From assembly GCA_900321945.1 (NCBI GenBank), contig ONXY01000413.1:1-5527 (forward strand): a stretch of DNA of 5,527 bases, in the 5' to 3' direction. Each line of letters starts with the position of its first letter. The stretch's first letter is position 1. Below are positions 1-5,465 of the stretch, piece by piece. Below the pieces are notes generated by a model. That model did not search any database, was not told the DNA's origin, and was given only the letters and a program-made list of their open reading frames with translations. Origin of the DNA: an uncultured Eubacteriales bacterium (GTDB taxonomy: Bacteria; Bacillota_A; Clostridia; Christensenellales; Aristaeellaceae). Position numbers and translations under genes: made by a program.

Positions 1-1211
1 GCCGCGGAGGAGGCGACGAAAAACACGATGCTCGCGCTCTGTCTCCGGCCCGCCCGGCCCGCCTGCTGCCAGGCGCTGGCGATGGTTCCCGGGTATCCGC
101 AGAGCACGCAGGCGTCCAGGGCGCCGATATCGATGCCCAGCTCCAGCGCGTTGGTGGAAACCACCGCGTCCACTTTCCCGGCCCGCAGGCCGCGCTCAAT
201 CTCCCGCCGCTCCGAAGGCAGGTATCCGCCCCGGTAACCCCGGACCCTTCCGGCGTTTCCCAGCGGGTCCCGCACCATATCCTTCAGATACCGGGTCAGC
301 ACCTCCACGGTCAGGCGGGACCGGGCGAAGGTGATAGCCTGGATGCCGTTCTTCAGCAGCATCCCGCTGATGGAGCGGGTGACCGGAATCGCGCCCTTGC
401 GGATGCCCAGCTGCCGGTTAATGACCGGCGGGTTGTAGAACACGAAATGCCGCTCCCCCATCGGCGCGCCGTTGTCGTCGATCAGCGTGACCGGCCTTCC
501 GATCAGGGTTTCCGCCAGTTCCCGCGGATTCGCGATCGTGGCGGAGCAGAGGATGTACTGCGGATGGCTTCCGTAGAATTCGCACAGCCGCGTCAGCCGC
601 CGGAGCACGTTGGCCAGGTTGCTGCCGAACACGCCCCGGTAGGTATGAATCTCATCGATCACAATATAGCGGAGATTCTCGAACAGCTTGACCCATTTGG
701 TGTGGTGGGGCAGGATGCCGGAATGGAGCATGTCCGGATTCGTCACAACGATGTGCCCCGCCTGCCGCACCGCTTTCCGCGCCGCCGCCGGGGTATCCCC
801 GTCATAGGTGTAGGTCTTGATGTCGACGCCCATCTGCTCGATCATCTCGTACAGCTCGCTGACCTGGTCCGCGCTCAGCGCTTTTGTGGGAAACAGGTAC
901 AGCGCCCGGGAATCCGGGTTCCGCAGGATGGCGGACAGAACCGGAAGATTGTAGCACATGGTCTTGCCGGAAGCCGTGGGCGTCACCACGGTCACGTCCT
1001 CGCCCCGGGCTGTGGCGGCGACGCTCTGCGCCTGATGGGTGTAAAGCGCGTGGATGCCCTTCCTGGCCAGCGCTTCCCGCAGCCGGGGATCCGTCTCCTC
1101 CGGAAAATCCGCCGTCCGCGCGGGACGGGGCGGAAGGACTTCCCACCGGGTCACGTTTTCCATAAAGGCGGGATCCCGCCGGAGCTGATCCGCCAGCTGC
1201 GTCACATTCAT
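1..1211 (-). CDS. mrfA: MrfA/YprA-type DEAD/DEAH-box DNA helicase, 5' part (C-terminus off the left edge)
   Basis: ATP-dependent superfamily 2 DNA helicase. In Bacillus subtilis the family member YprA/MrfA works with the exonuclease MrfB in repair of mitomycin C lesions. The minus-strand frame stays open from ATG at 1211 to the window edge, giving 403 residues plus two bases of the next codon. All helicase motifs are readable: Q motif THQ (58-60), motif I TPTASGKT (77-84), Ia PTKAL (108-112), TNPDML (157-162), motif II DEIH (186-189), SAT (223-225), FARS (295-298), STNALELGIDIG (352-363) and QAGRAGRR (383-390). From memory, long stretches such as LPHHTKWV and RGYRGGYLP match B. subtilis YprA, so orthology is likely. 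The missing C-terminal part would hold the family's DUF1998/zinc-binding region. The start is supported by a purine-rich GGAAAGGAAG nine bases upstream and by a good promoter. It is transcribed divergently from the transporter operon. The repair role is inferred from the family. Confidence 0.93.
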   Translation of the reverse strand, partial: MNVTQLADQLRRDPAFMENVTRWEVLPPRPARTADFPEETDPRLREALARKGIHALYTHQAQSVAATARGEDVTVVTPTASGKTMCYNLPVLSAILRNPDSRALYLFPTKALSADQVSELYEMIEQMGVDIKTYTYDGDTPAAARKAVRQAGHIVVTNPDMLHSGILPHHTKWVKLFENLRYIVIDEIHTYRGVFGSNLANVLRRLTRLCEFYGSHPQYILCSATIANPRELAETLIGRPVTLIDDNGAPMGERHFVFYNPPVINRQLGIRKGAIPVTRSISGMLLKNGIQAITFARSRLTVEVLTRYLKDMVRDPLGNAGRVRGYRGGYLPSERREIERGLRAGKVDAVVSTNALELGIDIGALDACVLCGYPGTIASAWQQAGRAGRRQSASIVFFVASSA

Positions 1212-1247
1212 GATACCGCGCTTCCTTTCCTATTTTACGCAGGGTTT

Positions 1248-1276
1248 ATTATACGGAATTCCGGCGGCGTTTTCAA
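1248..1276 (-). promoter_or_regulatory. SigA-type promoter of the mrfA-like helicase gene
   Basis: Read on the minus strand, TTGAAA (1276-1271) and a perfect TATAAT (1253-1248) are separated by exactly 17 bases. Transcription would start near 1241, giving a leader of about 30 bases before the ATG at 1211, with the purine-rich ribosome binding site GGAAAGGAAG at 1230-1221. No operator-like repeat overlaps it, so simple constitutive expression is plausible. Confidence 0.8.
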
Positions 1277-1429
1277 GGGACGGAAACGCCGTTCTTTCCC
1301 GCGGTCCGGTAACCGCTTCTTTCGGTTTTTCCGGCCCGGCGGGCGCCGTCCGTTCCCTCCGTAAAGGCGTAATTCCGGCGCTTCGCGAACCCCGGTTTCC
1401 GCCGAATTGTAACAACCGCGCTTCCCCTC

Positions 1430-1458
1430 TTGACGTCCCCGGGAAACCGGTGTATGAT
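1430..1458 (+). promoter_or_regulatory. SigA-type promoter of the GntR/ABC transporter operon
   Basis: TTGACG (1430-1435) and TATGAT (1453-1458) are separated by 17 bases, so each box differs from consensus by one base. The predicted transcription start is near 1465, about 60 bases before the TTG start codon. The perfect inverted repeat at 1461-1487 begins immediately after the -10 box, as expected for a repressible promoter. Confidence 0.85.
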
Positions 1459-1460
1459 GC

Positions 1461-1487
1461 AACTGTACTAAGTGTGATAGTACAGTT
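1461..1487. promoter_or_regulatory. Probable GntR/YtrA-type operator, perfect 10-bp inverted repeat
   Basis: AACTGTACTA (1461-1470) and TAGTACAGTT (1478-1487) are exact reverse complements around a 7-base AT-rich centre. The palindrome covers the predicted transcription start and ends 37 bases before the regulator gene. GntR proteins of the YtrA subfamily commonly bind such palindromes in their own promoters. Autorepression by the product of the gene at 1525 is therefore inferred; binding is not shown by the sequence. Confidence 0.82.
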
Positions 1488-1509
1488 AATCATCCAGGCA
1501 GCAGCCCGG

Positions 1510-1516
1510 AAGGAGG
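1510..1516 (+). promoter_or_regulatory. Ribosome binding site that fixes the TTG start of the GntR gene
   Basis: AAGGAGG, a near-perfect Shine-Dalgarno sequence, stands eight bases before TTG 1525. There is no in-frame ATG between the promoter and the conserved FVIDPRSKAPLYEQL stretch, so this site decides the start. Confidence 0.85.
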
Positions 1517-1524
1517 ACACGAAA

Positions 1525-1899
1525 TTGTTTGTCATTGACCCTCGGAGCAAAGCGCCGCTCTATGAGCAGCTGGCCAGCCAGCTCCGGTGGCAGATCGCCA
1601 TGGGCTTTCTGTCCGGGGATGAACCTCTTCCCTCGGTACGCCAGCTTTCCGCGGAGCTGGGAATCAACCCCAACACGATTCAGAAGGCCTACCGCCTGAT
1701 GGAGCACGAGGGGCTGATCTACTCGCAGCCCGGCCGGGGCAATTTCGTCACCCCGGCGGTCTCCGCGCAGCGGGACAGGCAGCGGGAAGCGCAGCTGAAC
1801 CGCGTGCGGAAGGAAATGGAAAGCGCCAGGGAGATGGGGATCGGCGCGGAGCCGCTCCGCGGGCTGATCCGGGAAATCTACGGGGAGGAAAACGACTGA
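1525..1899 (+). CDS. GntR family transcriptional regulator, YtrA subfamily (TTG start)
   Basis: Small DNA-binding repressor, 124 residues, the usual size for the YtrA subfamily of GntR regulators that head ABC transporter operons. The winged helix-turn-helix spans about residues 8-77. It includes APLYEQLASQLRWQI (10-24), the LPSVRQLSAELGINPNTIQK stretch (35-54) typical of the GntR recognition region, and the wing GLIYSQPGRGNFV (63-75). The short helical tail (about 79-124) is the expected dimerisation part, and there is no ligand-binding domain of the FadR or UTRA kind. I place the start at TTG 1525 because AAGGAGG (1510-1516) lies eight bases upstream. The frame is open further up to an ATG at 1210, but that extension would run through the promoter and operator and matches nothing. 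The TGA stop shares one base with the ATG of the ATPase gene, implying translational coupling. The inducing signal is unknown. Confidence 0.93.
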   Translation: MFVIDPRSKAPLYEQLASQLRWQIAMGFLSGDEPLPSVRQLSAELGINPNTIQKAYRLMEHEGLIYSQPGRGNFVTPAVSAQRDRQREAQLNRVRKEMESAREMGIGAEPLRGLIREIYGEEND

Positions 1900-2783
1900 T
1901 GATGAGAACGGAACACATCGAGAAGCACTTCGGTGAAAAGCACGTGCTGCGGGATGTCAGTCTGGAGGTGGAAGCCGGCCGGATCTTCGGTCTGCTCGGC
2001 ACCAACGGGGCAGGGAAATCCACCCTGCTGCGCGTTATCAGCGGCATCATCCGGCCGGACTCCGGCAGGGTGACGGTCGGGGAAGAGGAGGTCTGGGAAA
2101 ACCCGGCGGCCAAGCGTCAGATCTGCTATCTGTCGGACGATCCCGCGTTCCTGCACGCCAGCACCATCCGCCAGATGGGCGCCTTCCGGAAGGCCTGGCA
2201 GCCGGACTACGACGAGGGCCGGCTGAAGGAACTCTGCGGGCGCTTCAGTCTCCCGATGGAAGAAAAAATCAGCAGTTTCTCCAAGGGCACCCAGAAGCGG
2301 GTGCAGGTCTGCCTGGCGCTGGCCGGCCGGCCGCGCGTCCTGCTCTGCGACGAGACCTTCGACGGGCTGGATCCCGTGATGCGGGACGCCTTCCGCCGGA
2401 CGATCAGCGAAGAGACGTACGACCGGGGGATGGTCACGGTTCTGGCCGGCCACAACCAGCAGGAGATGGAGGACATCTGCGACAGCGTGGGTTTCCTGCA
2501 CGAGGGAAAGCTGCTGACCGTGGGCGATATGGACGCCGTGGTCGGCCGCATCTGCCGCATCCAGTTCGCGGCGGAGGAGAACGTGCCGGACGAGGCGCTG
2601 GCTCCGCTGCATCCTCTCCGGATTCAGCGGCAGGGCAGGCTCTGCGTTCTGACGGTCCGGGAGGACCGGGAGAAAGCGCTGAAGGCCGTGGAGGCGTTCA
2701 GCCCCCTTTTCTCCGAGATTCTGCCCCTGAGTCTCGAGGAAGTCTTTATTCTGGAAATGGAGGAACAGGGATATGCGAAATAA
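1899..2783 (+). CDS. ABC transporter ATP-binding protein (ABC-2/YtrB-like)
   Basis: Cytoplasmic ATPase subunit of an ABC transporter, 294 residues, powering the permease encoded next. The nucleotide-binding domain shows Walker A GTNGAGKST (34-42), signature SKGTQKR (128-134), Walker B VLLCDETFDGLD (147-158) with the catalytic Glu at 152, and the switch His at 185 in AGHNQQEME. Residues from about 215 form the C-terminal extension common to ABC-2 exporter ATPases. Some motifs are off consensus: the Q-loop reads ICYLSDDP (75-82), with Asp where Gln is usual, and Walker B has DETFDGLD instead of DEPTxGLD. The key catalytic residues are present, so an active enzyme is likely. The ATG at 1899 overlaps the regulator's stop by one base and has GGAGG at 1884-1888; a second ATG follows at 1902. 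The substrate cannot be read from the sequence; export or sensing of an antibiotic or cell envelope stress is a guess from related YtrA-linked systems. Confidence 0.94.
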   Translation: MMRTEHIEKHFGEKHVLRDVSLEVEAGRIFGLLGTNGAGKSTLLRVISGIIRPDSGRVTVGEEEVWENPAAKRQICYLSDDPAFLHASTIRQMGAFRKAWQPDYDEGRLKELCGRFSLPMEEKISSFSKGTQKRVQVCLALAGRPRVLLCDETFDGLDPVMRDAFRRTISEETYDRGMVTVLAGHNQQEMEDICDSVGFLHEGKLLTVGDMDAVVGRICRIQFAAEENVPDEALAPLHPLRIQRQGRLCVLTVREDREKALKAVEAFSPLFSEILPLSLEEVFILEMEEQGYAK

Positions 2784-4884
2784 ACAGAATGGCGCGGTCC
2801 TGAAGTGGCTGCTGAAGCGCCATCTTTATCTGGCGGTCCTCGCCTTCACCGTCGTCTTCGCCATGATCCCGCTTCACGGGATGATGAAGGTAAGCACGGT
2901 CCGCAGCTTTATCGGCGAACGGGGCGGGGAAACAGCCCTCGAACCCTGGCGCGTCTTCTACTACACCCAGGAGATTTCAAGAAATTTCCTCTTCTCCCCG
3001 CTGAACCTGGAAGTCACCTGCCTGATCTTCGGCGGGCTGGGCTTCGGAAGCGCGATGGCGCTCTTCGGGCATCTTTTCTCCAGGAAGCAGAGTATGCTGT
3101 ACGCCGGGCTGCCCATGACCCGGAACCGGGACTATCTGAACCGCACGCTGTGCTTCCTGATTCTTGTGGAGGCTCCCGTGCTGTTCAGCACCCTGGCTTA
3201 TCCGCTGATGGCGGCCGCGTCGGGCATGGGGAAATTTTTCGACGCGGGCCTGTATTTCAGCGAAGCGGCGGCCCTGAACCTGACCGTCCTTTACGGCTGG
3301 GCGGTCGGAGCTCTGAGCGCCCAGGTCTTCGGAAATCTCTGGGCCGCCGTCCTGGGAGGACTTCTGACCGGCTGTTCCCTGGAAGCCGTTTTCGGCAGCT
3401 GGTACAGCGTGGCCGGATGGTATCTGCACACGATGAACAGAGAAAACCCTACGCATCTGATGACCTCCTGGTCTCCCCTGGTCAGCCTGTACAAGGGGCT
3501 GTACAGAGCGGATGCGTTCAACTGGCTTCCCGGCGCGGCGGCCGTGCTGATCCTGGTTCTGCTGGCCCGGGCCGCGGCCCTGCGGAACCGTCCGGAGCGG
3601 GCCGGATCCACCCTGAACCTTCAGGCGGCCGACAGGCCCCTGCGGGTCTGGACGGCCGTCGTCGGCGGATCCGTCGGCGGATGGCTTTTCGGCAGAGCCC
3701 TCGAACCGGAGATCAGCCTGTATCTGGGCCTGATCCTGGGAGCGGCCTTCGCCGCCGTTGCCTGCCGGATGCTGACGGAGCAGAACATCCGCGTCGGCTC
3801 CCGGGGCTGGAGTCTTCCGGCCGTCTGCCTGGGCGTCATGCTTCTGTGCTGTTTCGGCCTGCGGACGGATCCGTTCGGATACGACAGCTGGCTGCCGGAA
3901 CCGTCTCAGGTGGAGGCGTTCTCGTACCGGAGCCAGTGGGCGGACGACTCTCTCGGAACCGTGACCGTTTTCCGGGAGGCGGACACCCTCGCGGCCTCCG
4001 CTCGGTGGACCGGGGCCATGCGGGACCGGATGGCGGAATCCAGGCGGAAGGAGCCCTTCCAGAAGTTTCCGGACGTCGGCGTGACCGTCCGCTGGGATCT
4101 GAAGGGCGGCGGCTCGGCTGTGCGGCAGTACCGGCTGCCGGAGAATGAGGGGGACGTTCTCGCCGCCGTCCGGACTCTGGCGGACAGCGCGGAATACCGG
4201 ACCCAGGCCGCGGAGCAGATCCCGGATTACAGATATGCCGTCGGCAGCGGCGGGCTCCAGTTCAGTCTGGGCCTTGAGGATGAGGATTTCCGTGAAGTTT
4301 TCGGTTTCTCCCCCTCTCTGAACTGGGAAAAGATCAAAACGCAGGCGCTTCGCGAAGCCCTGAAGGCGGATCTGGCGGAGCGCTCCTGGGAGGATATGCA
4401 GGGCCTGCGGGTTGCCCGGTTCAGCTTCTACGATACCGACGACGAAACCGGCGCCTACTTTTCCAGCCGCTCCTATTCGGTCTTTCCCTCCGACGAGCGG
4501 ACCATCCGGGCGCTCTGGGGGAATCAGGCGGACGCGGTGCTCGCGTTCCTCCGCGGCGGCTGGGCGGATTCCGAAGACGTGCTGGCGTTCCGCTGCGGGT
4601 TCCGGATCGAGGACGGGGAAATGCTGCTTACGGACTTCTCCGCCGCCGCCTCTCCCGACGAGGCCCGGAGCTGGGTCGCCCGGACCACGGGATGCGACGA
4701 TCCGGTTCTCACGGCGCCCGAAAAGGACGACGTATCGTACCGGATCTATACGAAGACCGGCGTCCGGCGGTGGCTGGAATACCATGACTCGGAGGATCTG
4801 CTGAACGAACCGGATCTCCTGTCCCGCCTGCCGGAGTACACGGACGTCTATTCCTATACCGATCTCCGGGAGCGGGCGGACTGA
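2773..4884 (+). CDS. ABC-2 type transporter permease with large C-terminal extracytoplasmic domain
   Basis: Membrane subunit of the transporter, 703 residues, partner of the preceding ATPase. By eye I see about nine hydrophobic segments, near 17-36, 79-101, 126-149, 164-187, 188-207, 251-270, 292-310, 315-333 and 347-363. Basic residues at the N-terminus and in loops 102-124, 271-290 and 331-345 place the N-terminus inside and the C-terminus outside. The loop with LPMTRNRDY (113-121) resembles the LPxxR motif of the first cytoplasmic loop in ABC-2 permeases, probably the contact with the ATPase. Residues from about 365 to 703 form a soluble domain rich in charged and aromatic residues, with a VRWDLKGGGSAVRQYRLP stretch (439-456). 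It recalls the DUF6449 region of clostridial ABC permeases, but I cannot confirm this. The gene overlaps the ATPase gene by 11 bases and has GGAGG (2759-2763) nine bases before its ATG. Substrate unknown. Confidence 0.9.
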   Translation: MRNKQNGAVLKWLLKRHLYLAVLAFTVVFAMIPLHGMMKVSTVRSFIGERGGETALEPWRVFYYTQEISRNFLFSPLNLEVTCLIFGGLGFGSAMALFGHLFSRKQSMLYAGLPMTRNRDYLNRTLCFLILVEAPVLFSTLAYPLMAAASGMGKFFDAGLYFSEAAALNLTVLYGWAVGALSAQVFGNLWAAVLGGLLTGCSLEAVFGSWYSVAGWYLHTMNRENPTHLMTSWSPLVSLYKGLYRADAFNWLPGAAAVLILVLLARAAALRNRPERAGSTLNLQAADRPLRVWTAVVGGSVGGWLFGRALEPEISLYLGLILGAAFAAVACRMLTEQNIRVGSRGWSLPAVCLGVMLLCCFGLRTDPFGYDSWLPEPSQVEAFSYRSQWADDSLGTVTVFREADTLAASARWTGAMRDRMAESRRKEPFQKFPDVGVTVRWDLKGGGSAVRQYRLPENEGDVLAAVRTLADSAEYRTQAAEQIPDYRYAVGSGGLQFSLGLEDEDFREVFGFSPSLNWEKIKTQALREALKADLAERSWEDMQGLRVARFSFYDTDDETGAYFSSRSYSVFPSDERTIRALWGNQADAVLAFLRGGWADSEDVLAFRCGFRIEDGEMLLTDFSAAASPDEARSWVARTTGCDDPVLTAPEKDDVSYRIYTKTGVRRWLEYHDSEDLLNEPDLLSRLPEYTDVYSYTDLRERAD

Positions 4885-4954
4885 CCGCCGGCCGCGGGTC
4901 TTCCGGGCTGCGGAGCCGCCTGCTGAGAGATTTCTGAAAGGAGGAAGCCAGACC

Positions 4955-5179
4955 ATGACCGGCACCGATTCCCTGAGCCCCCTGGAGAGGGACCTGTACG
5001 AATGCATGCTGGCCCGGGAGGGCAGCGTGCTGTCCCGGGACGAACTGCTGAAATCCGTCTGGGGCTTTCAGTCCCCGGGCATGACCCGTACGGTGGACAT
5101 GTGCGTCCGGCGCCTGCGCGGAAAAATCGGCACGGACAGAATCCTCTCCGTTTACGGGAAGGGCTATATGCTCGTCTGA
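4955..5179 (+). CDS. Free-standing OmpR/PhoB-type winged-helix DNA-binding protein (no receiver domain)
   Basis: A 74-residue protein that is almost entirely a Trans_reg_C (OmpR/PhoB effector) domain. It shows LSPLERDLYECMLAREGSVL (7-26), SRDELLKSVWG (27-37), the recognition helix TRTVDMCVRRLRGKI (44-58) and the C-terminal wing ILSVYGKGYMLV (63-74). The conserved Trp36, Arg45, Val47, Asp48, Leu54, Arg55, Lys57 and GxGY (68-71) are all present, so the fold should be intact. A phosphoacceptor receiver domain is absent. The frame upstream is open back to a stop at 4802-4804 but encodes nothing receiver-like. The start is well supported: AAAGGAGG (4937-4944) lies ten bases before ATG. The gene follows the permease by 70 bases with no clear promoter or terminator between, so it is probably the last gene of the operon. 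It may be a constitutive or protein-controlled DNA-binding factor, or the remnant of a former two-component response regulator. Confidence 0.88.
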   Translation: MTGTDSLSPLERDLYECMLAREGSVLSRDELLKSVWGFQSPGMTRTVDMCVRRLRGKIGTDRILSVYGKGYMLV

Positions 5180-5180
5180 T

Positions 5181-5207
5181 CCCGGGCCGCCGCGGCGCGG
5201 CCCCGGG
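5181..5207 (+). repeat. GC-rich hairpin directly after the winged-helix gene
   Basis: CCCGGGCCGC (5181-5190) can pair with GCGGCCCCGGG (5197-5207) with one bulged base and a 6-base loop. It starts one base after the TGA stop. No T-run follows, so alone it is not a classical terminator. It may stabilise the 3' end of the transcript or assist the terminator just downstream. Confidence 0.5.
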
Positions 5208-5216
5208 CGGACGTTT

Positions 5217-5245
5217 CCCGGCTGGCTCCGGCCCGCCGGGTTTTT
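5217..5245 (+). terminator. Intrinsic terminator of the GntR/ABC/winged-helix operon
   Basis: CCCGGC (5217-5222) pairs with GCCGGG (5235-5240). Two further G-C pairs inside the loop can form across a single mismatch, and TTTTT (5241-5245) follows directly. It lies about 40 bases after the winged-helix stop codon and separates the operon from the promoter at 5366. Confidence 0.8.
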
Positions 5246-5260
5246 CATATCCTTCTTCCG

Positions 5261-5280
5261 GGGCGCGCGTGCCCGCGCCC
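5261..5280. repeat. Short perfect inverted repeat in the intergenic region
   Basis: GGGCGCG (5261-5267) and CGCGCCC (5274-5280) form a perfect 7-bp stem with a 6-base loop. No T-run follows on either strand. It lies between the terminator and the upstream copy of the 17-bp element. In GC-rich DNA such a stem may arise by chance; no role can be assigned. Confidence 0.35.
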
Positions 5281-5290
5281 GGCGGTTTAT

Positions 5291-5307
5291 GCCATTATAA
5301 CTGGTTT
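5291..5307. promoter_or_regulatory. Upstream copy of a 17-bp putative regulator-binding element
   Basis: GCCATTATAACTGGTTT matches the element at 5402-5418 in 16 of 17 bases, in the same orientation, 111 bases upstream. Its core is an imperfect palindrome. It lies about 58 bases before the -35 box of the downstream promoter, where an auxiliary operator or activator site would fit. Confidence 0.55.
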
Positions 5308-5365
5308 TCTCTCCTCGCGCAAGCGGAAGTTTCGGGTAAATTATCATTATTCCACAAGATTTGTA

Positions 5366-5395
5366 TTGACACAGCCCGGGCGGATGTTTTACAAT
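5366..5395 (+). promoter_or_regulatory. Strong SigA-type promoter of the gene starting at 5466
   Basis: A perfect TTGACA (5366-5371) and TACAAT (5390-5395) are separated by 18 bases. The stretch just upstream (about 5337-5365) is AT-rich compared with its surroundings and could act as an UP element. The predicted transcription start is near 5402, inside the downstream copy of the 17-bp element, giving a leader of about 64 bases. Confidence 0.82.
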
Positions 5396-5401
5396 AATTT
5401 C

Positions 5402-5418
5402 GCCATTATAAATGGTTT
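5402..5418. promoter_or_regulatory. Downstream copy of the 17-bp element, probable operator at the transcription start
   Basis: GCCATTATAAATGGTTT contains a palindrome with arms CCATT (5403-5407) and AATGG (5411-5415) around ATA. It begins at the predicted transcription start, a position where a bound protein would block initiation. The near-identical copy at 5291-5307 makes chance unlikely. I do not recognise it as the site of a specific regulator. Confidence 0.62.
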
Positions 5419-5465
5419 GTCGCTTCATCCCCCTTTTTTGCCGACGTTTTACGGAGGATTTTTTC

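Larger units (their letters stand above)
1212..1524. other. Divergent intergenic region between helicase and transporter operon
   Basis: This stretch of 313 bases lies between the divergent starts at 1211 and 1525. It holds the helicase promoter at its left end and the operon promoter and operator at its right end. The middle part, about 1280-1428, shows no gene, RNA or strong repeat that I can support. The longer reading frames crossing it lack a ribosome binding site and recognisable protein sequence. Confidence 0.7.

Noticed and set aside
447..1364. A 305-codon plus-strand frame opposite the helicase gene
   Set aside because: The minus strand encodes a complete series of helicase motifs here; the opposite frame has no recognisable features.
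1878..2612. A 244-codon minus-strand frame opposite the ATPase gene
   Set aside because: It is antisense to intact Walker A, signature and Walker B motifs and has no motif of its own.
2805..4148. A 447-codon plus-strand frame inside the permease gene
   Set aside because: It lies in another frame of the permease, has an Arg/Pro/Gly-rich composition without hydrophobic segments or motifs, and no good ribosome binding site.
4885..4954. Possible terminator or attenuator between the permease and the winged-helix gene
   Set aside because: Short GC-rich stems can be drawn, for example GGCT with AGCC near 4907-4918, but there is no T-run, so read-through into the winged-helix gene is more likely.
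2977..5007. A 676-codon open frame on the minus strand, opposite the permease gene
   Set aside because: It is antisense to a well-supported membrane protein gene, lacks recognisable domains and is rich in Arg, Gly, Pro and Ala as expected for the shadow frame of GC-rich DNA.
5002..5397. A 131-codon plus-strand frame overlapping the winged-helix gene
   Set aside because: It is the shifted frame of the winged-helix gene continued through the terminator and promoter; it has no ribosome binding site and no motif.
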